Source: an uncultured Lachnospiraceae bacterium (GTDB taxonomy: Bacteria; Bacillota; Clostridia; Lachnospirales; Lachnospiraceae). Taken from it: 5,191 bases of DNA. Where the stretch lies: contig CAMQOJ010000330.1 in assembly GCA_947003375.1 (NCBI GenBank), positions 1-5,191 on the forward strand, in the 5' to 3' direction. The position numbers and the translations under genes were made by a program. Of the stretch, positions 4,860-5,191 are shown one piece after another (position 1 is the stretch's first letter; every line of letters begins with the position of its first letter). The notes beneath the pieces were generated by a model. The model did not search any database. It saw only the letters and a list, made by a program, of their open reading frames with translations, and was not told where the DNA came from.

Positions 4860-5191
4860 ATGGAGACAGGGAAGAAGGCGTTGATTTTCCAGGGAGGCTG
4901 GGACGGACATGAGCCCGCGCTGGTGGCCGAGCGGTTCCGGGGGATGCTGGAGAGGCACGGATATGCCTGCGAGGTGCATGACACCCAGGAGGTGCTGGCG
5001 GACGCGGAGAAGCTCATGGGGATGGACCTGATCGTGCCCTGCTGGACCATGGGGGAGATCAAGCCGGAGTACACCGGGAACATCAGCCGGGCCGTGGCGG
5101 CGGGCTGCGGCCTTGCGGGATGCCACGGGGGCATGTGCGATGCCTTCCGCCAGGATGTGGAATGGCAATTCATGACTGGGGGACAGTGGGT
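4860..5191 (+). CDS. ThuA-domain protein, 5' part (truncated at the window edge)
   Basis: The ATG at 4860 is preceded by AAGGTGG (4849-4855), four nucleotides away, with AAAGG further upstream. The frame stays open to the right edge, giving 110 residues of a protein probably about twice as long. It reads as the N-terminal half of a ThuA domain, a class I glutamine-amidotransferase-like fold. The visible signs are KKALIFQGGWDGHEP (5-19), a first strand and turn, DLIVPCWTMGEI (56-67), and the family core GCGLAGCHGGMCDAFR (82-97) followed by the start of the GGQW motif near 107-110. ThuA proteins are linked to trehalose and other sugar metabolism, and some act on sugar derivatives; the exact substrate is not known. 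Cys88-His89 lies at the position of the usual Gly/Leu-His segment. No signal peptide is seen, so it is probably cytoplasmic. The divergent AraC-type gene is its likely regulator, and further catabolic genes may follow outside the window. Confidence 0.85.
   Translation, partial: METGKKALIFQGGWDGHEPALVAERFRGMLERHGYACEVHDTQEVLADAEKLMGMDLIVPCWTMGEIKPEYTGNISRAVAAGCGLAGCHGGMCDAFRQDVEWQFMTGGQW

Noticed and set aside
4815..5173. Two minus-strand open frames (117 and 105 codons) opposite the ThuA-domain gene
   Set aside because: They are shadows of the plus-strand gene, which shows the ThuA core GCGLAGCHGG and a ribosome binding site.

Overview
The window looks like a chromosomal fragment from a GC-rich member of the Clostridia, most likely Lachnospiraceae. 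This is inferred from gene content: a DUF975/CmpB-type membrane protein, a membrane-anchored calcineurin-like phosphoesterase and an AraC regulator beside a ThuA-domain gene. GGAGG-type ribosome binding sites and strongly GC-biased third codon positions fit the same picture. No RNA gene, insertion sequence, CRISPR array or phage gene was seen.

Layout, left to right. (1) Positions 1-353 hold the 3' end of an unrecognised plus-strand gene. (2) Positions 354-597 are a non-coding interval with a GC-rich hairpin, a good SigA-type promoter containing a perfect TATAAT, a second hairpin and a possible 12-codon leader ORF. (3) A two-gene operon follows. The first gene (598-2463) encodes a polytopic membrane protein joining a DUF975 domain to a CmpB-like 'putative ABC transporter type IV' domain. 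The second (2460-3752) encodes a four-TM metallophosphoesterase whose catalytic domain is predicted to lie outside the membrane. They overlap by ATGA and are probably translationally coupled. (4) A convergent AraC-family regulator lies on the minus strand (3767-4573), only 14 bp beyond the phosphoesterase stop. (5) A 286-bp divergent control region (4574-4859) carries overlapping head-to-head promoter candidates around a perfect 12-bp palindrome, with hairpins in both leaders. (6) The start of a ThuA-domain gene (4860 onward, plus strand) runs off the right edge.

Functionally the window holds two units. The DUF975-CmpB/phosphoesterase pair looks like an envelope module; its substrate cannot be read from the sequence, and no ATPase gene accompanies it despite the family name. 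The AraC/ThuA pair has the usual layout of a sugar-responsive regulator divergent from its catabolic target, which is an inference from arrangement. The strongest points for follow-up are the shared palindrome in the divergent promoter, the promoter and leader that set the start of the membrane protein, and the in-frame tandem repeat at that protein's C-terminus. I did not find convincing evidence of a wholly new system.
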